Of a DNA stretch of 64,000 nt, positions 35,505 through 45,842 are shown piece after piece. The stretch is from Dokdonella koreensis DS-123 (lineage in GTDB: Bacteria; Pseudomonadota; Gammaproteobacteria; Xanthomonadales; Rhodanobacteraceae). The notes under the pieces are model-generated. The model did not search any database and was not told the DNA's origin. It saw only the letters and a program-made list of their open reading frames with translations. Position 1 is the first letter of the stretch; the number at the start of each line of letters is the position of its first letter. The stretch is taken from the NCBI RefSeq assembly GCF_001632775.1, contig NZ_CP015249.1, forward strand, positions 600,686 through 664,685, given 5' to 3'. A program made the position numbers and the translations under genes.

Positions 35505-35543
35505 CATGGACCGCGGGCCTTCGCCCTCGGCGCGGGGTCCATG
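35505..35543 (+). terminator. Inverted repeat after the NtrX-like gene
   Basis: CATGGACC (35505-35512) and GGTCCATG (35536-35543), with adjoining GC pairs, lie just after the stop codon. No T-tract follows, so this is a weak call. Confidence 0.35.
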
Positions 35544-35667
35544 CCACGTTCCGGCCCGTCATCGGGCTGCGCTATGGTTGCTGAATCGACCCGGCCGGCC
35601 GACGGAACGCCGGTCGCCGGCCGCTGTCCGACGCGCCACCGTCTTCCCGCCCCCCCAGGAGTCACCC

Positions 35668-36450
35668 ATGTCACTTTCCGGAAAAGTCGCCTACATCACC
35701 GGCGCCGCCAGCGGCCTCGGCAAGCGGATCGCCGAGGTCTACGCCGCCAACGGTGCGGCCGTGGCGATCGCCGACCTCAACCTCGAAGGCGCGCAGGCCG
35801 CCGCCGCCGAACTGGCCGCCACCGGCGCGAAGGCGATCGGCGTCAAGGTGGACGTGACCAGCGAGGCCGAGGTCGAGGCCAGCGTCGCCGAAACGATCAA
35901 GGCCTTCGGCAAGGTCGACATCCTCGTCTCCAATGCCGGCATCCAGATCGTCAAGCCGGTGCAGGACTTCACCTACGAGGAATGGCGGCGGATGATCGCG
36001 ATCCACCTCGACGGCGCGTTCCTGACCACGCGTGCCTGCCTCAAGGACATGTACGCGCGCGGCCAGGGCGGCGCGATCATCTACATGGGCTCGGCCCATT
36101 CCAAGACCGCGTCCAAGCTCAAGGCGCCGTACGTGGCGGCCAAGCACGCGCTGCTCGGCCTGGCACGCACGGTGGCCAAGGAAGGCGGCCCGGCCAAGGT
36201 CCGCGCCAACGTGATCTGCCCCGGCTTCGTGCGTACGCCGCTGGTCGAGAAGCAGATTCCCGAGCAGGCCAAGGAACTGGGCATCAGCGAGGATGAGGTC
36301 ATCAAGAAGGTCATGCTCAGCGAGACCGTCGACACCGAGTTCACCACGGTCGACGACGTCGCCGCGGTGGCGCTGTTCCTGGCCGCGTTCGAGACCAATG
36401 CCCTCACCGGCCAGAGCCTGCTGGTCAGCCACGGCTGGGTGATGGAATGA
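35668..36450 (+). CDS. bdhA: D-3-hydroxybutyrate dehydrogenase
   Basis: 260 residues of the short-chain dehydrogenase family. The NAD loop is TGAASGLGKRIA, followed by NAG (SNAGIQIV), Ser in YMGSAHSKTAS and the catalytic pair in YVAAKHALLGLA. The region EKQIPEQAKELGISEDEVIKKVML is distinctive of 3-hydroxybutyrate dehydrogenases. It interconverts 3-hydroxybutyrate and acetoacetate, as in use of polyhydroxybutyrate or ketone bodies. AGGAG precedes ATG 35668. It overlaps the downstream patatin gene by 4 bases, a pairing often seen in bacteria with hydroxybutyrate metabolism. Confidence 0.9.
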   Translation: MSLSGKVAYITGAASGLGKRIAEVYAANGAAVAIADLNLEGAQAAAAELAATGAKAIGVKVDVTSEAEVEASVAETIKAFGKVDILVSNAGIQIVKPVQDFTYEEWRRMIAIHLDGAFLTTRACLKDMYARGQGGAIIYMGSAHSKTASKLKAPYVAAKHALLGLARTVAKEGGPAKVRANVICPGFVRTPLVEKQIPEQAKELGISEDEVIKKVMLSETVDTEFTTVDDVAAVALFLAAFETNALTGQSLLVSHGWVME

Positions 36451-37745
36451 ACACGCCGGGCCGGCGTAGCCGGCCGCGCCGGCGCGCGGAGGCCGCGGCA
36501 CCGGCGCCGTCGCTGCGGGCCGGCGCCACGCCGGCCGAGATCGCGGCCGGTTGCTACGAGAAGATCGCCCTCGTGCTGCAGGGCGGCGGCGCGCTCGGCG
36601 GCTACCAGGCCGGCGTCTACGAGGCCCTGCACGGGGCGGGCCTGCGGCCGGACTGGTTCGCCGGCGTGTCGATCGGCGCGATCAACGCCGCGATCCTGGC
36701 CGGCAACGAGGAAGGGGTGCGCGTCGAGCGGCTGCGCACGTTCTGGGACACGATCAGCCGGCCGGCCGGTCCGTTCGGCGGCTCGCTGCCGTGGTTGAAC
36801 CAGCTGGTCGAGGCGCTGCCGCTGGGCGCCGGCACTGCCGGCACGCCGTTCGGCACCGCGTTCGACGAGGCCCGCCTGGCCTGGCTCGGTGCCGCCAGCG
36901 CGGTCGGTGCGCTGCTGCAGGGCCAGCAGGGCTTCTTCCAGTCGCGCACGCTGTCGCCGTTCCTGTTCCGCGACGGCAGCGCGGCGGCGACCAGCTTCTA
37001 CGACGTCGCGCCGCTGAAGCAGACGCTCGAACGCCTGGTCGACTTCGATCGCATCAACAGCGGTGCGACGCGGTTGAGCGTCGGCGCGGTCAACGTGCGC
37101 ACCGGCAACGTCGTCTACTTCGACTCGCGCCAGACCGTCCTGCGCGCCGAGCACATCATGGCGTCCGGCGCGCTGCCGCCGGCATTCCCGGCGGTCGAGA
37201 TCGACGGTGAGCACTACTGGGACGGCGGTGTGGTGTCCAATACGCCGCTGCAGTACGTGCTGTCGGACCTGCCGCGCGCGGACACCCTGGCCCTGCAGGT
37301 GGACCTGTGGAGCGCCAGCGGCACCCTGCCGCAGACGGTGTTCGACGTGCTCGAGCGCCAGAAGGACATCCAGTACTCGAGCCGCACGCGCCTGGGCACC
37401 GACACCATGGCGCGGTTGCAGAAGCTGCGCGCTGCGCTGCGCGAGCTGATCGACCGTGCCGGGGCCGATGCGCTGCCGGCGGCGACGATGGAGCACCTGC
37501 AGCCGTGGATCTGCGATCGGGTCTACAACATCATCCACCTGATCTATCGCGCCAAGCCGCACGAAGAGCAATACAAGGACTACGCGTTCGGGCCGATCGC
37601 GATGCGCGACCACTGGCAGAGCGGCTTCGACGACATGTGCCGCACGCTGGCCCATGCGGAGTACTTCGTGCCGCCGTCGCGCGAGCAGACCGTCGTGACG
37701 CACGACGTGCATCGCGACGAGTTCGTGCCGCGGAGAAGGCGATGA
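36447..37745 (+). CDS. Patatin-like phospholipase with DUF3734
   Basis: 432 residues. The oxyanion hole GGGALGGYQAG, nucleophile elbow GVSIG and catalytic DGG (WDGGVVSNTPL) of the patatin family are visible between residues 45 and 265. The C-terminal region contains the DUF3734 segment (IYRAKPHEEQYKDYAFG, MRDHWQSGFDDM). It is predicted to be cytoplasmic, with an Arg-rich N-terminus. Being overlapped with bdhA suggests a role in lipid or polyhydroxybutyrate turnover, but substrate data cannot be inferred. It overlaps the next gene by 4 bases. Confidence 0.87.
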   Translation: MNTPGRRSRPRRRAEAAAPAPSLRAGATPAEIAAGCYEKIALVLQGGGALGGYQAGVYEALHGAGLRPDWFAGVSIGAINAAILAGNEEGVRVERLRTFWDTISRPAGPFGGSLPWLNQLVEALPLGAGTAGTPFGTAFDEARLAWLGAASAVGALLQGQQGFFQSRTLSPFLFRDGSAAATSFYDVAPLKQTLERLVDFDRINSGATRLSVGAVNVRTGNVVYFDSRQTVLRAEHIMASGALPPAFPAVEIDGEHYWDGGVVSNTPLQYVLSDLPRADTLALQVDLWSASGTLPQTVFDVLERQKDIQYSSRTRLGTDTMARLQKLRAALRELIDRAGADALPAATMEHLQPWICDRVYNIIHLIYRAKPHEEQYKDYAFGPIAMRDHWQSGFDDMCRTLAHAEYFVPPSREQTVVTHDVHRDEFVPRRRR

Positions 37746-38056
37746 TCGAGACGCTGCGCGCGCAGATCGGCGGTCCGCGCGACGGTGCGCTGCTGCGCTA
37801 CTCGCTCGGCAACGCGCTGCTGGCGGCCGGTGACGCAGCGGCCGCGGCCGAGGCGCTGCGCGCCGCGCTGGCGTTCGACCCGCGCTATTCGGCGGCCTGG
37901 AAACTGCTCGGCCGTGCGCTGGAGCAGACTGGCGACCGGCCGGGCGCGATCGCGGCCTGGCGTGAGGGCATCGTGGTCGCCGAGGCGCGCGGCGACGTGC
38001 AGGCCGGCAAGGAGATGGCGGTGTTCCTGCGCCGGCTCGAGAAGCGCGGCGGCTGA
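37742..38056 (+). CDS. Small TPR-repeat protein
   Basis: 104 residues. The sequence LRYSLGNALLAAGDAAAAAEALRAALAFDPRYSAAWKLLGRALEQTGD holds about two tetratricopeptide repeats, followed by a third partial helix pair. Its ATG overlaps the patatin stop by 4 bases, so it is the third gene of the bdhA-patatin operon. It probably acts as a protein-interaction partner; the target is unknown. Confidence 0.78.
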   Translation: MIETLRAQIGGPRDGALLRYSLGNALLAAGDAAAAAEALRAALAFDPRYSAAWKLLGRALEQTGDRPGAIAAWREGIVVAEARGDVQAGKEMAVFLRRLEKRGG

Positions 38057-38093
38057 CGGGCATCGCGCGGGGCGGCGCCGGCCGGGGCGCGGG

Positions 38094-39749
38094 TCACTGT
38101 GCGACGCTGCGCCCGACCCGGGCCAGCAGCACGACCGGCACCAGGCCGACCACGACGATGATCAGAGCGGCGATCGCGCCTTCCTCGTAGGTGCCGCGTG
38201 CGGCCTCGGCATAGAGCCGGGTCGCCAGGGTCTCGACGTTCAGCGGCCGCAGCAGCAGCGTCGCCGGCAGTTCCTTCATGCAGTCGACGAAGACCAGCAG
38301 CGCCGCCGCGGCCAGCGCCGGGCGGATCAGCGGCAGGTGCACCCGCCGCAGCACGCCGCCGCCGGTACTGCCGAGCGTGCGGGCCGCCTGGTCCAGTACC
38401 GGCGCGACCCGGGTCAGCCCGGCGGCGATGCCGCCGCTGGCGACGGCGAGGAAGCGCGCGCTGTAGGCATAGACCAGCGCGGCACCGGACCCGAGCAGCA
38501 GGAGGCCGCCGCCGAGGCCGAACCAGCGCTCGCCGAGGTCGGCGAGCAGGCCGTCGAGCAGGCCCAGCGGAAACAGCAGGCCGATCGCCAGCACCGTGCC
38601 CGGCAGCGCATAGCCGAGGCCGGCCACGCGCTCGAACGCGCGCGACCAGGCGCCCGGCGCGATGCGCGCCGCGTAGGCCACCACCAGCCCGAGCAGGACG
38701 GTGACGAGGGTGGCGGTACCGGCCAGCAGCACCGTGTCGAAGGCGATGCGCAGCAGGCCGGCGGGAAAACCGGCGAAGCGCACGCGCTTGATCGTCTCGG
38801 CGACCAGATAGGCGCTCGGCGCGACGAAGCCGACCAGCACCGGCACGCTTCCCAGCACGAGCGCGCTCCAGGCGGCCGGTCCGTGCAGGCGTCGCGGTTC
38901 CATCCGCCGCGCGCGCTGGGCGGCGGTGGCATAGCGCTGGCGCCGCCGTCCGGCACGCTCCAGCGCCAGCAGGGCCGCCACCAGCACGAGCATCGCCAGG
39001 GCGATCTGCGCCGCGCCGGCCAGGTCCGAGCGGTTGATCCAGGTCGAGTAGATCGAGATCGTCAGCGTGCGTGCGCCGAGGAACTCCGATGCGCCGACGT
39101 CGTTGATCGTCTCCATCAGCGCCAGGCTGGCCCCGACCGCGATCGCCGGCCGCGCCAGCGGCAGCGCGACGCGCACGAAGACGCCGCCGCGGCCGGTCCC
39201 GAGCGTGCGGGCCGCTTCGATCAGGCTGGCCGACTGCATCAGGAACAGCGCGCGGGTGGTCAGGTAGACATACGGATACAGCACGAAGCCCAGCAGCAGC
39301 ACGCAGCCGCCGAGCGAACGGATCTCCGGCAGCCGCAGGTCCTGCGGACCGGACCGGCCGAGCAGCTCGCGCAGCAGGGTCTGGACCGGCCCGATCGGGT
39401 GCAGCAGGTCCATGTAGGCGTAGGCGACGATGTAGGTCGGCACTGCCAGCGGCAGCAGCAGCGCCCAGTCCAGCACGCCGCGGCCGCGGAAGTCGTAGGC
39501 GGTCACCAGCCAGGCGCTGCCGGTGCCGAGCGCGATGACCAGCGCGCCGACGCCGAGCAGCAGGATGGTCGTGTCGAGCAGGGTCGGCGGCAGCACGTGC
39601 GCCAGCAGGTGCGGCCACACGCCGCTGTCGCCGCCGAGCGCGGCGACCACCAGGGCCAGGACCGGGACCAGCACCAGGGCGGCGATCGCCCCGGCGGCCA
39701 GCCGCCAGCCGGAAGGGTGCTGGCCTCGCGGTCCGTGCAGAAGGCGCAT
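38094..39749 (-). CDS. fbpB: Fe(III) ABC transporter permease, FbpB type
   Basis: 551 residues with about twelve membrane helices formed by two fused permease halves, each with an EAA-type cytoplasmic loop (EAARTLGTGRGGVFVRVALPLARPAI and DQAARTLGSTGGGVLRRVHLPLIRPAL). This double-domain layout is typical of FbpB/SfuB/HitB iron permeases. It is the last gene of fbpC-fbpA-fbpB on the minus strand, 19 bases behind fbpA. Confidence 0.9.
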   Translation of the reverse strand: MRLLHGPRGQHPSGWRLAAGAIAALVLVPVLALVVAALGGDSGVWPHLLAHVLPPTLLDTTILLLGVGALVIALGTGSAWLVTAYDFRGRGVLDWALLLPLAVPTYIVAYAYMDLLHPIGPVQTLLRELLGRSGPQDLRLPEIRSLGGCVLLLGFVLYPYVYLTTRALFLMQSASLIEAARTLGTGRGGVFVRVALPLARPAIAVGASLALMETINDVGASEFLGARTLTISIYSTWINRSDLAGAAQIALAMLVLVAALLALERAGRRRQRYATAAQRARRMEPRRLHGPAAWSALVLGSVPVLVGFVAPSAYLVAETIKRVRFAGFPAGLLRIAFDTVLLAGTATLVTVLLGLVVAYAARIAPGAWSRAFERVAGLGYALPGTVLAIGLLFPLGLLDGLLADLGERWFGLGGGLLLLGSGAALVYAYSARFLAVASGGIAAGLTRVAPVLDQAARTLGSTGGGVLRRVHLPLIRPALAAAALLVFVDCMKELPATLLLRPLNVETLATRLYAEAARGTYEEGAIAALIIVVVGLVPVVLLARVGRSVAQ

Positions 39750-39768
39750 CGTGCCGTCCGCGCCCGCG

Positions 39769-40821
39769 TCAGTTGTCGAAGCCGATCTTCTCGGCCAGCA
39801 GGCTGGCCGCCTTGCGGTGGCGGGCGATCTCGGTCAGCGGCAGCGGGTCCGGAGCGAGGGTGCCGAAACCGGCGATGATCGGGTCGGCCGCGATGCCCGG
39901 GCGCACCGGATACTCGAAGTCGATCGTCGCGTAGATGGTCTGGGCTGCTTCCGACACCAGGTAGTCGAGCAGCTTCACCGCCGCCTCGCGGTTCGGCGCG
40001 TGCCGGGCAACCGAGGCGCCGGAGACGTTGACCTGGGTGCCGCCGTCCTTGAACGTCGGCAGCACCACGTTGATCGCATCGCCCCACTTCTGCTGTTCGG
40101 GGCCGCCCTTGCCGCTGCGCATGCGGCCGACGTAGTAGGAGTTGGCGACGCCGATGTCGCACAGCTGCCCGAGGATGTCGCGCGCGACCTCGCGATCGCC
40201 GCCGCCGGGCTTGCGCGCCAGGTTCGCCTTGACGCCCTTGAGCCAGGTCTCGGCGGCCGCCTCGCCGTGGTGGGCGATGTAGGCCGCGATCAGTGCCGTG
40301 TTGTACGGGTGCAGGCCCGAACGGATGCAGATCTTGCCTTTCCAGGCCGGATCGGCCAGCTCCTCGTAGGTGAAGCGGCTCAGCGAGGTGCGGTCCTTGG
40401 AGGCGTACAGCACGCGGGCGCGCACCGACAGCGCGAACCAGCGGCCCTCAGGGTCGCGCAGCTGCGCCGGGATCGCCGCCGCGAGTGCTTCGGACCGCAC
40501 CGGCTGCACCAGGTCCTTGTCGACCAGGTCGATCAGGTTGCCGAAGTCGACGGTCATCAGGACGTCGGCCGGGGACCGGCGGCCCTCGGCGGCGACGCGT
40601 TCGGCCAGGCCGTCCTTGACGAAGACGGTGTTGACCTTGATACCGCTGTCGGCGGTGAAGGCGTCGAGCAGCGGCTGGATCAGTCCCGGCTCGCGGGTCG
40701 TGTAGAGATTGACCTCGCCGGCGGCAAGGGCCGGCACGGCGAGCAGGGCGGCGAGGGCGACGGCGAAACGGGAAGCGCGGCGGCGCAGCGGGGCGGGGAT
40801 CGTCATGGTCGGTCTCGTCAT
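39769..40821 (-). CDS. fbpA: Fe(III) ABC transporter periplasmic binding protein, FbpA/FutA type
   Basis: 350 residues with a signal peptide (arginine-rich start, cleavage after ALAA near residue 34) and mature opening GEVNLYTTREPGLIQPLLDAF. The iron-ligand Tyr pair appears as ANSYYVGRM near residue 225, the place of the adjacent tyrosines in Fbp proteins. It binds ferric iron in the periplasm. ATG at 40821 overlaps the fbpC stop by 4 bases, which supports this start over ATG 40806. Confidence 0.88.
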   Translation of the reverse strand: MTRPTMTIPAPLRRRASRFAVALAALLAVPALAAGEVNLYTTREPGLIQPLLDAFTADSGIKVNTVFVKDGLAERVAAEGRRSPADVLMTVDFGNLIDLVDKDLVQPVRSEALAAAIPAQLRDPEGRWFALSVRARVLYASKDRTSLSRFTYEELADPAWKGKICIRSGLHPYNTALIAAYIAHHGEAAAETWLKGVKANLARKPGGGDREVARDILGQLCDIGVANSYYVGRMRSGKGGPEQQKWGDAINVVLPTFKDGGTQVNVSGASVARHAPNREAAVKLLDYLVSEAAQTIYATIDFEYPVRPGIAADPIIAGFGTLAPDPLPLTEIARHRKAASLLAEKIGFDN

Positions 40822-41963
40822 CGTGGGAAAGGAGAGGGCGCGGCCGCCGCGTCCGGATAGACCAGGACCCGGTCCCCGGCGATTGCCAGGCCCACCGCGG
40901 TTCCGGGGGGCGGCAGGTCGGCGGCCGCGGGCCGCCGCAGCCGCAGCGGCATCGCCAGGCCGTCCACCGCGACGCGCAGCTGCTCGGCCTCGCCGAGGAA
41001 CACGCGGTCGACCAGCCGGCCGGTGGCGGCCGCGGCTCCGGCGGTGAGGCGGATGTCCTGCGGCCGCAGGCAGACGCGCACGGCCGTGCCGTCGGCCAGG
41101 CCCGGCGCGGCATGGCGGCCGAGCGGGGTTTCCACCTGGCCGGCGCGGCAGACGCCGGGGATCTCGTTGAGGTCGCAGAAGAAGCGTGCCGCGAACAGCG
41201 AGGCGGGGTGCCGGTACAGCGCCTCGGGTGCCCCGGTCTGCTCGACGCGGCCCTGCCGCAGCAGGACGATGCGATCGGCGATGCGCAGGGCCTCTTCCGG
41301 GTCGTGGGTCACGATCACCGTGGTGGTCCCGGCCTCGCGCAGCAGATCCATCGTGTCGTCGCGCACCTGGTCGCGCAGGCGCCGGTCGAGATTCGAGAAC
41401 GGCTCGTCCATCAGCAGGACACGCGGTTGCGGCGCCAGCGCCCGGGCCAGCGCGACACGCTGCTGCTCGCCGCCGGAGAGGGTATGCGGGAAGCCGTCGG
41501 CATGCCGCTGCATGCCGACCCGGTCCAGCGCTGCGAGTGCCACGGCGCGCCGCGTCGCCGGGCTGCCGCCGCGCAGGCCGAACATCACATTGGCCAGGAC
41601 GCTCAGGTGCGGGAACAGCGCGTAGTCCTGGAACACCAGGCCGATGCCGCGCCGTTCCGGCGCGACCTGGCGCTGGGGGCCGCTCAGTTCCTCGCCGTCG
41701 AGCAGCACGCGCCCGGCGGTCGGCGCCTCGATGCCGGCGACCAGGCGTAGCAGTGTCGTCTTGCCGCAGCCGGAGTGGCCGAGCAGGCAGACGGCCTGGC
41801 CCGGCTCGGCCTGCCAGGAGACGCCGTCGAGGGCGACCTGCGTGCCGTACACCTGGCGCAGTGCCTCGACCGACAGCGCGGCGGCGGATGGGCCGGCGGG
41901 GCGGGCGATGTGACGGTCCGAGGCGGCCGCTGACGGTCGTTCGTCGGCCTGGATGGTGCGCAT
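40818..41963 (-). CDS. fbpC: Fe(III) ABC transporter ATPase, FbpC type
   Basis: 381 residues. Walker A GHSGCGKTT, Q-loop VFQDYALFPHLSV, signature LSGGEQQR, Walker B VLLMDEPFSNLD and H-loop VTHD are all present, followed by a C-terminal TOBE regulatory domain. It is specific for the FbpABC-type ferric importer encoded with it. The first 30 residues before the ATPase domain look unconserved, and the ATG at 41963 has no Shine-Dalgarno, so the true start may be downstream. I see no AT-rich Fur box in the 194 bases upstream. Confidence 0.88.
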   Translation of the reverse strand: MRTIQADERPSAAASDRHIARPAGPSAAALSVEALRQVYGTQVALDGVSWQAEPGQAVCLLGHSGCGKTTLLRLVAGIEAPTAGRVLLDGEELSGPQRQVAPERRGIGLVFQDYALFPHLSVLANVMFGLRGGSPATRRAVALAALDRVGMQRHADGFPHTLSGGEQQRVALARALAPQPRVLLMDEPFSNLDRRLRDQVRDDTMDLLREAGTTTVIVTHDPEEALRIADRIVLLRQGRVEQTGAPEALYRHPASLFAARFFCDLNEIPGVCRAGQVETPLGRHAAPGLADGTAVRVCLRPQDIRLTAGAAAATGRLVDRVFLGEAEQLRVAVDGLAMPLRLRRPAAADLPPPGTAVGLAIAGDRVLVYPDAAAAPSPFPR

Positions 41964-42157
41964 GGAGGGCCTGGGGAGGAGATGCCGGTTGTGATCGCGC
42001 GCCGGCGTGGCGCGCGGCTGCCGCGGCTTGCCCGCCCGGAACGGCGAGCTGGCTGGCGGTGCGCGAAGCGAACGGCACCGCGGGCGACGCACCATCCTAC
42101 CCGATCCGCGCGCGCGCGCCGAACCGCCGCCGGCGCGTCCCGCCGCGCCGGCGGCCT

Positions 42158-43081
42158 TCATTCCTCGTCGTCGGCACCGACGGCATAGGGATTCGCGCGG
42201 CCCGGCGGCTGGATCGAATAGCGCTTGTAGGTCCACTGGTACTGCGTGAAGGCGATGCGCGCGCAGTCCTCGACGCCGCGGTTGAGGGCGGCGCAGGCCA
42301 CGGCGAGGTCCGGATCGGCGATGCCCTCGGGGGCCGGCAGCAGGTGCACGCGAAAGCCCGCGCCGTCGGCCAGCCGCTCGGCGAACGAGAACAGCACCGT
42401 CGCGCCGGTATGCCGCGCCAGGCGCGGCAGCAGCACCATCGTCATCGCCGGGATGCCGAAGAACGGCGCGAACTCGCCCTCGCCGCGCTTCGGGCGCTGG
42501 TCGGGCAGGATGCCGACCACGCCGCCGGCATTGAGGCGTCGGTACAGCGCGCGGACGCCGGTGCCTTCGGCGCGGACCTGCTCGACGTTCAATGCGCCGC
42601 GCGCGCGCAGCAGCAGCGGCTCGAAGCGCGGGCGCTGCGGCTGCCGATAGGCGATCGACAACGGCATCCGCTCGGCCAGCCAGTAGTTGAGCAGCTCCCA
42701 GCAGCCCAGGTGGGGCGCGGCGATGATCAGGCCGCGGCCGGACGCCAGCGCGGCGTCCAGGTGGGTCTGGCCGCGTACCTCGCGGACGAGGTCGAGCGCC
42801 CGCTGGGGCGAGCCGGACCAGACGATCGCCACCTCGGTCATCGACTTTCCGGTCTCGCGCAGGACCTCGCGCACCAGCCGCTGTCTGGTTTCGGCGCTCT
42901 CCTGCGTTAACAGTAGCGACAGGTTGCGCTCGGTCACCCGGCGCAGGCGGCCGTTGAGCAGCCAGATCAGGCGCCCGCAGGCGCTGCCGATCCGGTGCAG
43001 CATCCCGAGCGGGAGGCGGCCGGCCAGTCGCAGGCAGCCGTAGAGCAGTGCCAGCAGGGGAGAGAGGGGAGGGGCGTTCAT
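42158..43081 (-). CDS. LpxL/HtrB-family lipid A acyltransferase
   Basis: 307 residues with one N-terminal hydrophobic helix. The catalytic His and Glu lie in APHLGCWELLNYW near residue 125 (HX4E), and the second motif is VGILPDQRPKRGEGEFAPFFG. It transfers a secondary acyl chain from acyl-ACP to Kdo2-lipid IVA on the inner face of the inner membrane. LpxL and LpxM are hard to tell apart here, so no symbol is given. It is divergent from dtd, with 134 bases between the starts. Confidence 0.88.
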   Translation of the reverse strand: MNAPPLSPLLALLYGCLRLAGRLPLGMLHRIGSACGRLIWLLNGRLRRVTERNLSLLLTQESAETRQRLVREVLRETGKSMTEVAIVWSGSPQRALDLVREVRGQTHLDAALASGRGLIIAAPHLGCWELLNYWLAERMPLSIAYRQPQRPRFEPLLLRARGALNVEQVRAEGTGVRALYRRLNAGGVVGILPDQRPKRGEGEFAPFFGIPAMTMVLLPRLARHTGATVLFSFAERLADGAGFRVHLLPAPEGIADPDLAVACAALNRGVEDCARIAFTQYQWTYKRYSIQPPGRANPYAVGADDEE

Positions 43082-43215
43082 GAGCAGACGCGCGATAGTA
43101 GGGGCTCGCCGGCAAAAAGCCGACCCCCGGGACCGGTCCGAGGGTCGATCCCGGCTGCGGTTGACGGCCGCCGGCACCGGCGGCGAGGATGCCGGCCCCG
43201 CCCGTGGAGCATCCC

Positions 43216-43656
43216 GTGATCGCCTTGATCCAGCGCGTCAGCGAGGCGCACGTCGCCGTCGGCCCGGATGTGGTCGGCCGCATCGGTGCCGGCCTGCTGG
43301 CGCTGGTGGCCGTGCAGCCGGGGGATGGCGAGCCGCAGGTGGAGCGGATGATCGAGCGGCTGCTCGGCTACCGCGTCTTCGCCGACGCGCAGGGCCGCAT
43401 GAACCGCTCGCTGCGCGACGTCGGCGGTGGCCTGCTGCTGGTCCCGCAGTTCACGCTGGCAGCCGATACCCGCAGCGGCCTGCGGCCGAGCTTCAGCACG
43501 GCAGCCCCGCCGGAAGCGGGCCAGGCCGGCTTCGAGCGCCTGGTGCACCTGGCGCGCGACCGCCATCCGGACGTGCAGACCGGGCGCTTCGGCGCCCATA
43601 TGCAGGTCGCCCTGGTCAACGACGGGCCGGTGACGTTCTGGCTGGAAACCGGCTGA
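43216..43656 (+). CDS. dtd: D-aminoacyl-tRNA deacylase
   Basis: 146 residues, exactly the family length when GTG at 43216 is used (GGAG lies 6 bases ahead). The family motifs are PQFTLAADT (the SQxTL motif, with Pro for Ser) near residue 79 and [11 protein letters not shown] at the C-terminus (the NxGPxT motif carrying the Gly-cisPro proofreading element). It hydrolyses D-amino acids and glycine mischarged on tRNA. The upstream in-frame ATG at 43189 would add nine unrelated residues. Confidence 0.92.
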   Translation: MIALIQRVSEAHVAVGPDVVGRIGAGLLALVAVQPGDGEPQVERMIERLLGYRVFADAQGRMNRSLRDVGGGLLLVPQFTLAADTRSGLRPSFSTAAPPEAGQAGFERLVHLARDRHPDVQTGRFGAHMQVALVNDGPVTFWLETG

Positions 43657-43910
43657 CCGCCGGCGGCCGGCCCCGGCCCTGGAATCCGGGCGGCGCGGAC
43701 CCATCTGTAGGCGGTCAGGCCCTGCCGCCGCCGGTCCTCAATGTGAATTTCCGTTGCGGGCCGACAGACTTCGCCGCCGTTTGGCGTCTTTCGTATGGAT
43801 CGCCTTCGGCTGCGAGGCCGCGCGGGCGCTTTGGCTTGCGCCAGGCCCGGCAGCGCCCTTGACACCGTTTCTATACTCACTTCCTTTGCCTTCCCGGGAA
43901 CACCACCTAC

Positions 43911-45755
<1,845 letters not shown>

Positions 45756-45796
45756 GCCGCGACATCGGCCCGGCGCGTACCGGCCCGGCTGCGACG

Positions 45797-45818
45797 GAAG
45801 CCCGCTTCGGCGGGCTTC
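45797..45818 (+). terminator. Rho-independent terminator after rpoD
   Basis: GAAGCCCGC-TTCG-GCGGGCTTC is a perfect 9-bp stem with the very stable UUCG tetraloop, followed by TTCGTTT. It may also serve the convergent M50-type gene, whose stop is at 45843. Confidence 0.88.
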
Positions 45819-45842
45819 TTCGTTTCCGCCGGGACGACGCGG

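Noticed and set aside
41964-42157. Fur box upstream of fbpC
   Set aside because: I looked for an AT-rich GATAATGATAATCATTATC-like site and found only GC-rich sequence.
43859-43877. TTGACA...TATACT as the rpoD promoter
   Set aside because: Both hexamers look good, but only seven bases separate them, so they cannot act together; a different -35 for TATACT is not evident.
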